A stretch of 64,000 nucleotides of DNA from Gallionella sp. (GTDB lineage Bacteria > Pseudomonadota > Gammaproteobacteria > Burkholderiales > Gallionellaceae), in NCBI GenBank assembly GCA_028707275.1, contig JAQTUP010000005.1:124001-188000 (forward strand). The letters are read 5' to 3'. Below, in pieces: positions 10,070 to 18,786 of the stretch. The position numbers and the translations under genes are program-made. The notes under the pieces are model-generated. The model saw only the letters and a program-made list of their open reading frames with translations, was not told where the DNA came from and ran no database searches. Within the stretch, counting starts at the first letter, position 1. Every line of letters starts with the position of its first letter.

Positions 10070-11450
10070 AGTGAAACGGGAAATGTCAGGCGACGGTGTC
10101 GTGACTGAGCATGCCAATTCTGTGCTGCTGGTCGACGATGAACCGCACATCCTCGAATTGCTGGAAATGACTCTGCTGAAAATGGGGTTAACGGTGGACA
10201 AGGCGACCTGTGTCCGGGACGCCCTGGCAAAACTTGCCGCCCGTCATTATGACTTGTGTCTGACCGATATGCGTATGCCCGACGGGGACGGCATGGAGGT
10301 GGTGACGTTCATTACAGAGCAAAATCTTGATGTGCCGGTTGCAGTCATTACCGCGCATGGCAATATGGAGAGTGCAATCAGGGCGCTCAAAGCGGGCGCA
10401 TTCGATTACCTGGCAAAACCGCTCTCGCTGGAGCAATTGCGTACCCTGGTGAAATCGGCGCTGAGTCTGCCGACGCCTGGCGCGCCTGCTGACAAGCAGT
10501 TGTTAGGTCATGCCCCGGCCATGCAGAAGGTCAGGGATCTGATTGAGCGGGTGGCGCGCAGTCAGGCGCCGGTGCATATCAGCGGTGAATCGGGCAGCGG
10601 CAAGGAATTGGCTGCAAGGCTGATCGTGCAAAGCGGCGCCCGTTGTGATTATCCGCTGATCGCGGTCAACTGCGGCGCGATTCCTGAAAATCTGATGGAA
10701 AGCGAGTTTTTCGGCTATAAAAAAGGCGCTTTTACGGGCGCCGACAAGGATCGCGAGGGATTTTTCCACGCAGCCAATGGCGGAACCTTGTTCCTCGATG
10801 AAGTGGCCGATTTGCCGCTGGTCATGCAGGTCAAACTGCTGCGCGTGATTCAGGAAAAACGCGTGCGCAAAGTGGGCGCCACCACGGAAGAGGCCATCGA
10901 TGTGCGTCTGATCAGTGCGACGCATAACGATCTGGCCGAGCGCGTGAGGCTGGGGCAGTTTCGCCAGGATCTGTATTACCGCTTGAATGTGATCCCCATT
11001 CAGATGCCGCCGCTGCGCGAGCTGCGTGAGGATATTTACGACATTGCCCAGCAAACGCTGCGTCGGTTGCGGGGAAGTTCTCCTGCACGGTTTTCCGACG
11101 ATGCGTTGGCGGCTTTGCAAGCGTATGATTTTCCCGGTAACGTGCGTGAGCTTGAAAATATTATCGAGCGCGCGCTGGCTTTGTGTTCGAATGGACTCAT
11201 TACGACAGGCGATTTGTATTTGACGCCTGCCGAGCGCACGCTGCCCGACTCGGGCGAGTTGAGCGATAAATATCCGTTGCCGGATTATCTGGATCGGGTC
11301 GAAAAAGAGGTTTTGCTCGAAGCCTTGCAGCAAACCAGTTTTAATCGCACGGCGGCGGCCAAGTTGCTGGGACTGACTTTTCGCACCATGCGCTATCGCA
11401 TGGAGCGACTGGGGATCAGGAGTCCGGCCGGTACAGACTATGGGGATTGA
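10059..11450 (+). CDS. pilR: Sigma-54-dependent response regulator, pilin transcription activator
   Basis: NtrC-family activator. 463 residues. The receiver domain has the phosphoacceptor in LCLTDMRMPDGDG and the KP of YLAKPLS. The AAA+ domain has Walker A GESGSGKEL, the sigma-54 contact loop ESEFFGYKKGAFTGA (GAFTGA intact) and Walker B GGTLFLDEVADL. A Fis-type HTH ends the protein (FNRTAAAKLLGLTFRTMRYRMERLGI). It is expected to activate pilA from a sigma-54 promoter, but no pilin gene lies in the window. It overlaps pilS at its start and ampD at its end. Confidence 0.94.
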   Translation: MGNRVKREMSGDGVVTEHANSVLLVDDEPHILELLEMTLLKMGLTVDKATCVRDALAKLAARHYDLCLTDMRMPDGDGMEVVTFITEQNLDVPVAVITAHGNMESAIRALKAGAFDYLAKPLSLEQLRTLVKSALSLPTPGAPADKQLLGHAPAMQKVRDLIERVARSQAPVHISGESGSGKELAARLIVQSGARCDYPLIAVNCGAIPENLMESEFFGYKKGAFTGADKDREGFFHAANGGTLFLDEVADLPLVMQVKLLRVIQEKRVRKVGATTEEAIDVRLISATHNDLAERVRLGQFRQDLYYRLNVIPIQMPPLRELREDIYDIAQQTLRRLRGSSPARFSDDALAALQAYDFPGNVRELENIIERALALCSNGLITTGDLYLTPAERTLPDSGELSDKYPLPDYLDRVEKEVLLEALQQTSFNRTAAAKLLGLTFRTMRYRMERLGIRSPAGTDYGD

Positions 11451-11970
11451 CGAAAGCGGCTGGCTTTCGGGCGTCGAACGCATGCCCTCGCCCAACTTCG
11501 ATGCGCGCCCGAGGGGCGATATTGAACTGCTGGTCATCCATAACATCAGTTTGCCGCCAGGCGAGTTTGGCGGTGACGGCGTCGGGCGCCTGTTCACCAA
11601 TACCCTGGATCGTAGCGCCCACCCGTATTACCTGACCATCCCCGAGGGACGGGTGTCGTCGCACTTCTACATTCGTCGCGATGGGCAGCAGGTTCAGTTC
11701 GTGTCGGCTTTGCAGCGCGCCTGGCATGCGGGCGCATCCGTCTGGCAGGGGCGGGGGCGTTGTAATGATTTTTCCATCGGTATCGAACTCGAAGGCAGCG
11801 ATCATGTGCCGTTTACCGATGCGCAGTATGCCGCACTGCGCGATCTGACGCGCGCCTTGCGCGCCGCATATCCGATACAAGGCATCGCAGGCCACAGCCA
11901 TATTGCGCCCGGGCGCAAGACCGATCCGGGCCCTTGTTTTGACTGGCAGCGTTACCTTGCGGCCTGTTAG
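11440..11970 (+). CDS. ampD: 1,6-anhydro-N-acetylmuramyl-L-alanine amidase
   Basis: Zinc amidase of cytoplasmic peptidoglycan recycling; it removes the stem peptide from anhydro-muropeptides. 176 residues. Zinc ligands and catalytic residues are visible in LLVIHNISLPPG (His) and in GHSHIAPGRKTDPGPCF (His, Lys, Asp), matching His34, His154, Lys162 and Asp164 of the studied enzymes. There is no signal peptide, which separates it from periplasmic paralogues. The start ATG overlaps the end of pilR by 11 bp; ampD next to pilR is a recurrent arrangement in betaproteobacteria. Confidence 0.94.
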   Translation: MGIDESGWLSGVERMPSPNFDARPRGDIELLVIHNISLPPGEFGGDGVGRLFTNTLDRSAHPYYLTIPEGRVSSHFYIRRDGQQVQFVSALQRAWHAGASVWQGRGRCNDFSIGIELEGSDHVPFTDAQYAALRDLTRALRAAYPIQGIAGHSHIAPGRKTDPGPCFDWQRYLAAC

Positions 11971-12082
11971 CAGGGGTTTTCCCGCTTATTGATCGGCCGT
12001 TGTTGATGCCGGGCTTATCTGCACCGACTTGTCGAATTTGTTCTGTAACAGCTGATTTTTTAGCTTGCAAAATCTTCCAGTA

Positions 12083-12129
12083 ACACTACAATCAGCGCCT
12101 GCCGTTAAAAAAAACACTATATATAGTGT
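12083..12129 (+). promoter_or_regulatory. NrdR operator: two boxes 31 bp apart upstream of nrdA
   Basis: The downstream box is the core of a perfect 22-bp palindrome at 12111-12132 (half-site AAAACACTATA). Its central 16-mer ACACTATATATAGTGT at 12114-12129 closely matches the known NrdR box. A weaker partner begins ACACTACAATC at 12083. The start-to-start distance is exactly 31 bp, about three helical turns, as is usual for NrdR box pairs. It lies 35 bp before the nrdA start, which fits repression of the class Ia reductase by NrdR when dATP is high. The nrdR gene itself is not in this window. Confidence 0.8.
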
Positions 12130-12163
12130 TTTCAGAATTTCTCAAATCAGTCAATAGAAGGAT

Positions 12164-15016
12164 ATGCCCATGCCCAGCTCCGCTGCTCATAGCGCTTTTA
12201 GCGCTTTTACAACCGACAACAACGGAGCCGATGCGCATCCGGAATATCGCTTCGACCAGTATAAGGTGGTTCGCCGCAACGGTTCGGTCGTGGTGTTCGA
12301 GCCGGCCAAGATTTCAGTCGCCCTGACCAAGGCTTTTATCGCCGTGAGTGGCGGCCAGGGCGCTGCATCTTCCCGTGTCAGGGAGATCGTGGAGCAACTG
12401 ACCCGCAGTGTGGTCAATGCCCTGATGCGCCGTCAGCCGCACGGCGGCACGCTGCATATCGAGGACATACAGGATCAGGTCGAGTTAGCCCTGATGCGCT
12501 CGGGCGAGCATGATGTCGCGCGCGCCTACGTGTTGTATCGCGAAGAACATAATCGTTCGCGCTCACAAGCCCGGGTGCAGGAGCCTGTTCATGTGATCAA
12601 TGTCACGGGCCTTGACGGCGTGGCTCGTCCGCTGGATCTGGCGCGTTTTACCGCCCTGGTAGTGTCCGCGTGCGAGAATCTGGGCGACGTTGTCAGTGCC
12701 GAGCTGGTGATTCAGGGCGCCTTGAAGGATATGTACGACGGGGTGCCGCTGCACGAGGTGCACAAGTGCCTGATCCTGTCGGCGCGCTCCCTGATCGAAA
12801 AGGAACCGGCTTATAATTTTGTCACCGCACGATTGTTGCTGAACAATATTTGCAGCGAAGTGCTGGGCGAAGAGGTAGCGCCCAGCGATATGGCTACGCG
12901 CTACGCGGAATATTTCCCGAAATTCATCAAGCGCGGCATTGCCGCCGAGTTGCTGGACGAAAAGCTGGCGGGGTACGATCTGCCGCGACTGGCCGCTGAA
13001 CTCGACGCGTCGCGTGATCTGCAATTCGGCTACCTGGGTTTGCAAACCTTGTATGACCGCTATTTCCTGCATATCGACGGCACTCGCATCGAAGCGCCGC
13101 AAGTGTTTTTCATGCGGGTGGCGATGGGGCTGGCATTGAACGAGATAGACCGCGAGGTGCGCGCCATCGAGTTTTACAGGCTGTTGTCCGGCTTCGACTT
13201 CATGTGCTCTACGCCGACCTTGTTTAATTCCGGTACCCGCCGTTCGCAGTTGTCTTCATGCTATCTGACGACAGTGGAAGATGACCTGGAAGGTATTTAC
13301 GACGCCATCAAGGAAAATGCGCTGCTGGCCAAGTTTGCCGGCGGGCTGGGCAACGACTGGACACCGGTGAGGGCGCTGGGCGCGCACATCAAGGGCACAA
13401 ATGGAGAGTCACAGGGCGTGGTGCCGTTCCTCAAGGTAGTGAACGATACGGCGGTGGCGGTGAATCAGGGCGGCAAGCGCAAGGGTGCGGTCTGCGCCTA
13501 TCTGGAAACCTGGCATCTGGACATCGAGGAATTTTTGGATTTGCGCAAGAATACCGGGGACGACCGTCGCCGCACGCATGACATGAACACCTCCAACTGG
13601 ATACCCGATCTGTTCATGAAACGCGTCATGGACGGCGGAAACTGGACTTTGTTTTCACCGTCTGATGCGCCTGACTTGCACGATTTGTTCGGCATCGATT
13701 TTGAAACGGCATACACGGCTTATGAAGCGCGTGCGGCGGCAGGACAGATCAAGCTGTACAAGACGGTTCAGGCAGCGAGCCTGTGGCGCAAGATGCTGAC
13801 CATGCTGTTTGAAACCGGCCACCCGTGGATCACCTTCAAGGATCCTTGCAACATCCGTTCACCGCAGCAACATGTGGGCGTGGTACACAGCTCCAACCTG
13901 TGTACTGAGATCACGCTCAATACCAATGCGGATGAGATCGCCGTGTGCAATCTGGGTTCGGTGAATCTGCCGGCTCACCTGTATCCGGCCGGGCACGAAG
14001 AGGCAGGACAGCTCGACCATGACAAGCTGCGCCGCACCATCAATACCGCGATGCGCATGTTGGACAACGTGATCGACATCAATTACTACGCGGTGGCCAA
14101 GGCGCGCAATTCCAACCTGAAACACCGTCCGGTAGGCTTAGGGATCATGGGCTTCCAGGATTGTTTGCATGCGCGGCGCGCGGCTTATTCGTCGGATGCG
14201 GCGGTCGAGTTCGCCGACCGTTCGATGGAAGCGGTGTGTTATTACGCCTACTGGGCATCCACCGAGTTAGCCCATGAGCGCGGCCGTTACGCCTCGTATA
14301 AGGGCAGTTTGTGGGATTGCGGTATTCTGCCGCAGGACACGCTGGAATTGTTGCGTGAAGAGCGCGGCGGTTATGTCGAAGTGGATATGTCGGTCAGTAT
14401 GGACTGGGATGCGCTGCGCGCCCGCATCGGTCAGTACGGTATGCGCAATTCAAATTGCGTGGCGATCGCGCCTACCGCGACTATCTCCAACATCATCGGT
14501 GTGTCGGCCTGTATTGAGCCTACTTACCAGAACCTTTTCGTAAAATCGAATCTCTCCGGTGAATTTACCGTGATCAACGACCATCTGGTGGCCGACTTGA
14601 AACAGCTGGGATTGTGGGATGAAGTGATGATCTCAGATCTGAAATACTTTGACGGCAGTCTGGCGAAGATAGACCGTGTGCCCAACGAATTGCGCAGCCT
14701 TTATGCTACGGCGTTCGAGGTAGAACCTCTCTGGCTGATCGAAGCGGCCTCGCGCCGTCAGAAGTGGATAGATCAGTCCCAATCGCTGAATATCTACATG
14801 GCAGGCGTGTCGGGTCGCAAGCTCGATGAGACATACAAGCTAGCCTGGGTCAGGGGGTTGAAGACCACTTATTACCTGCGCACGCTGGGGGCGACTTCCG
14901 CTGAAAAATCAACGGGTCGCGCAGGCGCGCTCAACGCGGTGGCAGTAGGGGGTGGCGAGGTGCAGGAGTCGCAGTTCTGCTCGATCGACAATCCTGAGTG
15001 CGAGGCGTGTCAATAA
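12164..15016 (+). CDS. nrdA: Ribonucleoside-diphosphate reductase class Ia, alpha subunit
   Basis: Catalytic large subunit that reduces NDPs to dNDPs. 950 residues, longer than E. coli NrdA. An N-terminal ATP-cone ([20 protein letters not shown], about residues 30-130) provides dATP/ATP activity control. Active-site elements include [20 protein letters not shown] with [10 protein letters not shown], and [16 protein letters not shown]. The C-terminus carries the redox shuttle pair in NPECEACQ. The start is ATG 12164 or, with better spacing to GAAGGA, ATG 12170. The stop overlaps the nrdB start by one base (TAATG), so the subunits are coupled. Transcription is probably under NrdR. Confidence 0.97.
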   Translation: MPMPSSAAHSAFSAFTTDNNGADAHPEYRFDQYKVVRRNGSVVVFEPAKISVALTKAFIAVSGGQGAASSRVREIVEQLTRSVVNALMRRQPHGGTLHIEDIQDQVELALMRSGEHDVARAYVLYREEHNRSRSQARVQEPVHVINVTGLDGVARPLDLARFTALVVSACENLGDVVSAELVIQGALKDMYDGVPLHEVHKCLILSARSLIEKEPAYNFVTARLLLNNICSEVLGEEVAPSDMATRYAEYFPKFIKRGIAAELLDEKLAGYDLPRLAAELDASRDLQFGYLGLQTLYDRYFLHIDGTRIEAPQVFFMRVAMGLALNEIDREVRAIEFYRLLSGFDFMCSTPTLFNSGTRRSQLSSCYLTTVEDDLEGIYDAIKENALLAKFAGGLGNDWTPVRALGAHIKGTNGESQGVVPFLKVVNDTAVAVNQGGKRKGAVCAYLETWHLDIEEFLDLRKNTGDDRRRTHDMNTSNWIPDLFMKRVMDGGNWTLFSPSDAPDLHDLFGIDFETAYTAYEARAAAGQIKLYKTVQAASLWRKMLTMLFETGHPWITFKDPCNIRSPQQHVGVVHSSNLCTEITLNTNADEIAVCNLGSVNLPAHLYPAGHEEAGQLDHDKLRRTINTAMRMLDNVIDINYYAVAKARNSNLKHRPVGLGIMGFQDCLHARRAAYSSDAAVEFADRSMEAVCYYAYWASTELAHERGRYASYKGSLWDCGILPQDTLELLREERGGYVEVDMSVSMDWDALRARIGQYGMRNSNCVAIAPTATISNIIGVSACIEPTYQNLFVKSNLSGEFTVINDHLVADLKQLGLWDEVMISDLKYFDGSLAKIDRVPNELRSLYATAFEVEPLWLIEAASRRQKWIDQSQSLNIYMAGVSGRKLDETYKLAWVRGLKTTYYLRTLGATSAEKSTGRAGALNAVAVGGGEVQESQFCSIDNPECEACQ

Positions 15017-16098
15017 TGTTGAACTTTGACGACGAAATTATGCCGGGTGTGCCGACGGCGACCGCTCCGCTCCCCGCTGCCAGCAGTCGTATTCGCGTGG
15101 AAGACAAGCGCATCATCAACTGCCAGGCCGACGTGAACCAGCTGGTTCCTTTCAAATATAAATGGGCGTGGGAGAAGTATCTGGCCGCCTGTGCGAATCA
15201 CTGGATGCCGCAGGAAGTGAACATGACGGCGGATATCGCGCTGTGGAAGAGCGACAAGTTGAGTGACGATGAACGCCGTCTGATCAAGCGCAATCTGGGC
15301 TTTTTCACCACCGCAGACAGTCTGGCCGCGAACAATATCGTGCTGGGTTCGTACCGGCATATCACCAACCCGGAATGCCGCCAGTTCCTGCTGCGTCAGG
15401 CCTTCGAGGAGGCGATCCACACCCATGCCTACCAGTACATCGTGGAGAGTCTGGGGCTCGATGAGGGCGAGATTTTCAACATGTATCACGAAGTGCCCAG
15501 TATCCGTAACAAGGATGAATTTTTGCTGCCGTACATCGACGTGCTGACGAACCCTGAGTTCAAGACCGGTACGCCCGAGGCGGATCAGGCCTTGCTTCGC
15601 AGTCTGATCGTGTTCGCCTGCATCATGGAAGGATTGTTCTTCTATGTAGGCTTCGTGCAGATTCTGGCATTGGGTCGCCAGAACAAGATGACGGGCGCGG
15701 CCGAGCAATACCAGTACATCCTGCGCGATGAATCCATGCACCTTAATTTTGGCGTGGATCTGATCAACCAGATCAAGATGGAAAACCCGCATCTGTGGAC
15801 GGCCCAGTTTCGCGAGGAAATACGGGCGTTGATGCAAAAAGGTGTGGAGCTGGAATATGCTTACGCCGAAGACACCATGCCGCGCGGTATTTTGGGTCTG
15901 AACGCCACCATGTTCAAGGAGTATCTGCGTTTCATCGCCAACCGTCGCTGCCAGCAAATCGGCGTGGATATCCTGTATCAGGGCGCATCCAACCCGTTCC
16001 CGTGGATGTCGGAAATGATAGACCTGAAGAAGGAAAAGAATTTCTTTGAAACGCGCGTGACGGAATATCAGACCGGCGGTTCGCTCTCCTGGGATTGA
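15016..16098 (+). CDS. nrdB: Ribonucleoside-diphosphate reductase class Ia, beta subunit
   Basis: Radical-generating small subunit. 360 residues from ATG 15016, which overlaps the nrdA stop by one base; an upstream GTG at 14998 lies inside nrdA and is unlikely. First-sphere iron ligands are visible: Asp101 ([10 protein letters not shown]), Glu132 and His135 ([11 protein letters not shown]), with the second set in [14 protein letters not shown]. Tyr139, four residues after His135, matches the tyrosyl-radical position, so this is a canonical radical-Tyr enzyme. The C-terminal tail (TGGSLSWD) provides the alpha-subunit docking peptide. Confidence 0.97.
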   Translation: MLNFDDEIMPGVPTATAPLPAASSRIRVEDKRIINCQADVNQLVPFKYKWAWEKYLAACANHWMPQEVNMTADIALWKSDKLSDDERRLIKRNLGFFTTADSLAANNIVLGSYRHITNPECRQFLLRQAFEEAIHTHAYQYIVESLGLDEGEIFNMYHEVPSIRNKDEFLLPYIDVLTNPEFKTGTPEADQALLRSLIVFACIMEGLFFYVGFVQILALGRQNKMTGAAEQYQYILRDESMHLNFGVDLINQIKMENPHLWTAQFREEIRALMQKGVELEYAYAEDTMPRGILGLNATMFKEYLRFIANRRCQQIGVDILYQGASNPFPWMSEMIDLKKEKNFFETRVTEYQTGGSLSWD

Positions 16099-16171
16099 TA
16101 AGGGGTGTTGTCGTCCGGCGTTATATGAGCTTTTAATTATTAGCAGGCTGTTAGTCGATAATTTACGGTGT

Positions 16172-17110
16172 ATGCTCTTCAGGATGAATCTTAAACTTTG
16201 CACGCTGTTTTTGCCCCTGTTGCTGGCGGCCTGCACCACGCTGCCGTTGCAGTACAAGGATGTGGCGCCGCCCGAGACTATCTATGCCGCACCCATCCAG
16301 TCAGACAGACCCGTGATCGCGCTGGCGCTGGGCAGCGGCGGGGATCGCGGTTTCGCGCATATCGGTGTGATCAAGGTGCTCGAAGCAAACGGTATTAAAG
16401 TGGATATGGTGCTGGGCACCAGTGCGGGCAGCGTGGTGGGCGCCTTGTACGCAGGCGGATTCAAGGGTGCGGAGCTGGAACGTCTGGCGCTGGAGATGGA
16501 CAGGGAGCAGCTCAAGGACTACGATTTTTCCAGGCGGGGTTATGTGCGCGGCGAGCAGTTGCAGGATTTTATCAACAAGGCGCTGAATAACCGTTCTATC
16601 GAACAGCTGGACAAGCCCTTTGTCGCGGTCGCAACCCAGCTTAGCAGCGGGAAAACGGTAGCCTTCAATCGCGGCAATACCGGCATGGCCGTGCGCGCAT
16701 CAAGCAGTATTCCCGGCGTGTTTTATCCTGTGATGATAGGTCATGAAGAGTACGTGGACGGGGATCTGAAAAAGCCCGTTCCTGTCACGCTGGCGCGTGA
16801 AATGGGCGCCGATTTTATCATCGCCGTGGATATTTCACAGCAACCGAGAGACCATACGGAGCTTGCCGACATCATCGACATCTTAAAGCAGAGCCTGCGC
16901 ATCATGCGCCAGTCCATTCTGGCTCACGAGCTCGAATCGGCGCAGGTGGTGATCAGGCCCGAGATCGGCGTCACGCCCGAGATTGATGTGACCAGCAAGC
17001 TGCGTCTGATCAAAATTGGTGAGGATGCCGCCACGAAGGCGATGCCGATGATACGCGAGTGGCTGGACAAGATCACCGCAGAAAAGGCGCTGGCGCGCGT
17101 CGCGCCGTGA
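16172..17110 (+). CDS. Patatin-like phospholipase, predicted lipoprotein (RssA/NTE type)
   Basis: 312 residues. An N-terminal lipoprotein signal ends in LPLLLAACTT, with Cys21 as the lipidation site. The patatin domain has the oxyanion glycine box (ALGSGGDRGFAHIGVIKVLE), the nucleophile elbow GTSAGS and the catalytic Asp in VDGDL (the family DGG/DGA position). This suggests a membrane-anchored serine hydrolase acting on phospholipids or lysophospholipids. The start is ATG 16172 or 16184; both keep the signal. It is followed by a heptad repeat and pabB in the same direction. Confidence 0.87.
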   Translation: MLFRMNLKLCTLFLPLLLAACTTLPLQYKDVAPPETIYAAPIQSDRPVIALALGSGGDRGFAHIGVIKVLEANGIKVDMVLGTSAGSVVGALYAGGFKGAELERLALEMDREQLKDYDFSRRGYVRGEQLQDFINKALNNRSIEQLDKPFVAVATQLSSGKTVAFNRGNTGMAVRASSSIPGVFYPVMIGHEEYVDGDLKKPVPVTLAREMGADFIIAVDISQQPRDHTELADIIDILKQSLRIMRQSILAHELESAQVVIRPEIGVTPEIDVTSKLRLIKIGEDAATKAMPMIREWLDKITAEKALARVAP

Positions 17111-17113
17111 ATA

Positions 17114-17204
17114 CGAGTTTACGGTTTTCAGTTTATGCTTTTCCGAATCCTGAATCCTGAATCCTGAATCCTGAATCCTGAATCCTGAATCCTGAATCCT
17201 GAAT
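17114..17204 (+). repeat. Heptanucleotide array (GAATCCT)8 with a degenerate heptad lead-in
   Basis: Eight exact tandem copies of GAATCCT run from 17145 to 17200 plus a partial ninth. They are preceded, in the same 7-bp register, by GTTTACG, GTTTTCA, GTTTATG and CTTTTCC from 17117. The array ends 5 bp before the pabB start codon, so no Shine-Dalgarno sequence is present. The same heptad in the opposite orientation forms the array at 46777-46867. Perfect tandem copies imply recent slippage, and copy number may differ between strains. Confidence 0.9.
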
Positions 17205-17209
17205 TTTCC

Positions 17210-18514
17210 ATGAGTTTCTATTGTAAAGAGCTGCCCTATCTGCCTGATGCGGTGCATTATTATGCCGCCATCGCCGATCTGCCGTGGGCGGCCTGGCTGG
17301 ACAGCTGCGGGATGGCGCGTTTCGATATTCTGACGGCGTCGCCGCATCGAACGCTGGAGGCGGGGGCCGAGTGCAATGATCCGTTCGCCGCCATACGCCG
17401 GGAGCTGGGGGAGCGCGTCGCGCCCGTCGAAAACGTGCCGTTTGCCGGCGGGGCGCTGGGTTACTGGTGCTATGATCTGGCGCGCACGGGGGCCGACGAG
17501 CGGCAGCCCGGCATGGCTATCGGCATTTACGACTGGGCGCTGGTGCTCGACCATCAGATGCGCACCGCACGGCTGGTGTCGCACCTGAAGTTTGCCGAAA
17601 CCCCGGCTTTATTGCTGCGGATATTGCAGCGTCTGCAAACGCCGACGGGTCTTCCCGCTGATACTTTTGCCGTGCAGGGCAGGATCAGCTGCAATTTTAC
17701 CCGAGCGAGCTACGCGGCGGCTTTCGCGAAGGTGCAGGCTTATTTGCAGGCGGGAGACTGTTATCAGGTCAATCTCGCGCAACGCTTTTCGGCATCTGCT
17801 GCGGGAGACGCCCTGTGCGCTTATCTCAGGCTGCGTACTCTGAGCCCCGCGCCATATTCGGCGTATCTTGATTTTCCGGGAGTCCGGGTGCTGTGTGCCT
17901 CGCCGGAACGCTTTATCAGCGTGCGCGGCGGCATGGTTGAAACCAAACCGATCAAAGGCACGCGTCCGCGCGACAGCGATCCTGTGCGGGATTTGCAACT
18001 GGCGGACGAATTGAGTATCCATCCCAAGGATCGCGCCGAAAACCTGATGATCGTGGATCTGTTGCGCAATGATCTGGGCAAGCACTGCAAACCCGGGTCG
18101 GTGCGCGTGCCCCATCTGTTTGAAATCGAGAGTTACGCGCGCGTTCACCATCTGGTCAGTACGGTGCGAGGGGAGCTGGTCGAAGGGCGCGATGCGCTGG
18201 ATTTGTTGGGTGGCTGTTTTCCCGGCGGCTCCATCACGGGCGCGCCCAAGATTCGGGCGATGCAGATCATCGAAGAGCTGGAACCTGACCCGCGCGGCTT
18301 ATATTGCGGCGCGATCGGCTACATAGGCTTTGATGGGAATATGGACAGCAATATCGTGATCCGCACCCTGGTATATAGCGGTGGCAATATACGCTGCTGG
18401 GCGGGCGGCGGCCTGGTCGCCGATTCCGTGTGCGACGCGGAATATCAGGAGACGCTGGACAAGGCCTCAGCGATGCTCGAACTGCTGCGCCTGTACGGCG
18501 GGGAGCTTTCGTAG
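17210..18514 (+). CDS. pabB: Aminodeoxychorismate synthase component I
   Basis: Aminates chorismate, with the PabA glutaminase, to 4-amino-4-deoxychorismate for folate. 434 residues of the chorismate-binding fold. Motifs: NLAQRF, ASPERFISVRGG, ETKPIKGTRPR, PKDRAENLMIVDLLRNDLG, GGSITGAPKIRAMQIIEELEP and the final WAGGGLVADS. PIKGTRP carries the Lys characteristic of PabB, whereas TrpE has PIAGTRP. There is no PabA or PabC domain, so those lie elsewhere. folK at 54.5 kb and the pan genes are related pathways but not linked. The start is ATG 17210, immediately after the heptad array. Confidence 0.92.
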   Translation: MSFYCKELPYLPDAVHYYAAIADLPWAAWLDSCGMARFDILTASPHRTLEAGAECNDPFAAIRRELGERVAPVENVPFAGGALGYWCYDLARTGADERQPGMAIGIYDWALVLDHQMRTARLVSHLKFAETPALLLRILQRLQTPTGLPADTFAVQGRISCNFTRASYAAAFAKVQAYLQAGDCYQVNLAQRFSASAAGDALCAYLRLRTLSPAPYSAYLDFPGVRVLCASPERFISVRGGMVETKPIKGTRPRDSDPVRDLQLADELSIHPKDRAENLMIVDLLRNDLGKHCKPGSVRVPHLFEIESYARVHHLVSTVRGELVEGRDALDLLGGCFPGGSITGAPKIRAMQIIEELEPDPRGLYCGAIGYIGFDGNMDSNIVIRTLVYSGGNIRCWAGGGLVADSVCDAEYQETLDKASAMLELLRLYGGELS

Positions 18515-18532
18515 GTCGGGTTTTAACCCGAC
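18513..18532 (+). terminator. Hairpin after pabB with the REP-like word
   Basis: GTCGGGTT and AACCCGAC arms with a 2-nt loop start one base after the pabB stop codon. The left part (AGGTCGGGTTTTAA) recurs inverted at 510-523. It may act as terminator for pabB. Confidence 0.5.
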
Positions 18533-18786
18533 ACATCGGGCTGGCACCGATTACTCCACCCCGACCCCGAATGTATCTGGCGGGGGCAGGCTGTGGTGAG
18601 AAAACGGACGAAGTGAGTTTTGAGGTGCGGCCATCCAGTTGTTGAATTCTCTGATGGCTTTTGCCGGGCGCAGGGTTGTTGCCTGCGAACTATCTTCGGC
18701 AGGGCACAGGGGCTGCGGGTTTTTCGATGCTCGGCGTTCGCAGCGATTTTCTTGCAATACAGAGCTGCACTTCAGCAAAGAGAAAA

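Noticed and set aside
10503-11600. 365-residue minus-strand ORF
   Set aside because: Antisense to pilR, which has every domain motif intact.
17114-17204. CRISPR array
   Set aside because: The units are 7 bp with no spacers; the same applies to 46777-46867 and 55008-55084. No cas genes are present.
16883-17584. Minus-strand ORF of 233 residues across the patatin/pabB junction
   Set aside because: Shadow of two real genes; it also runs through the GAATCCT array, giving the same low-complexity peptide.
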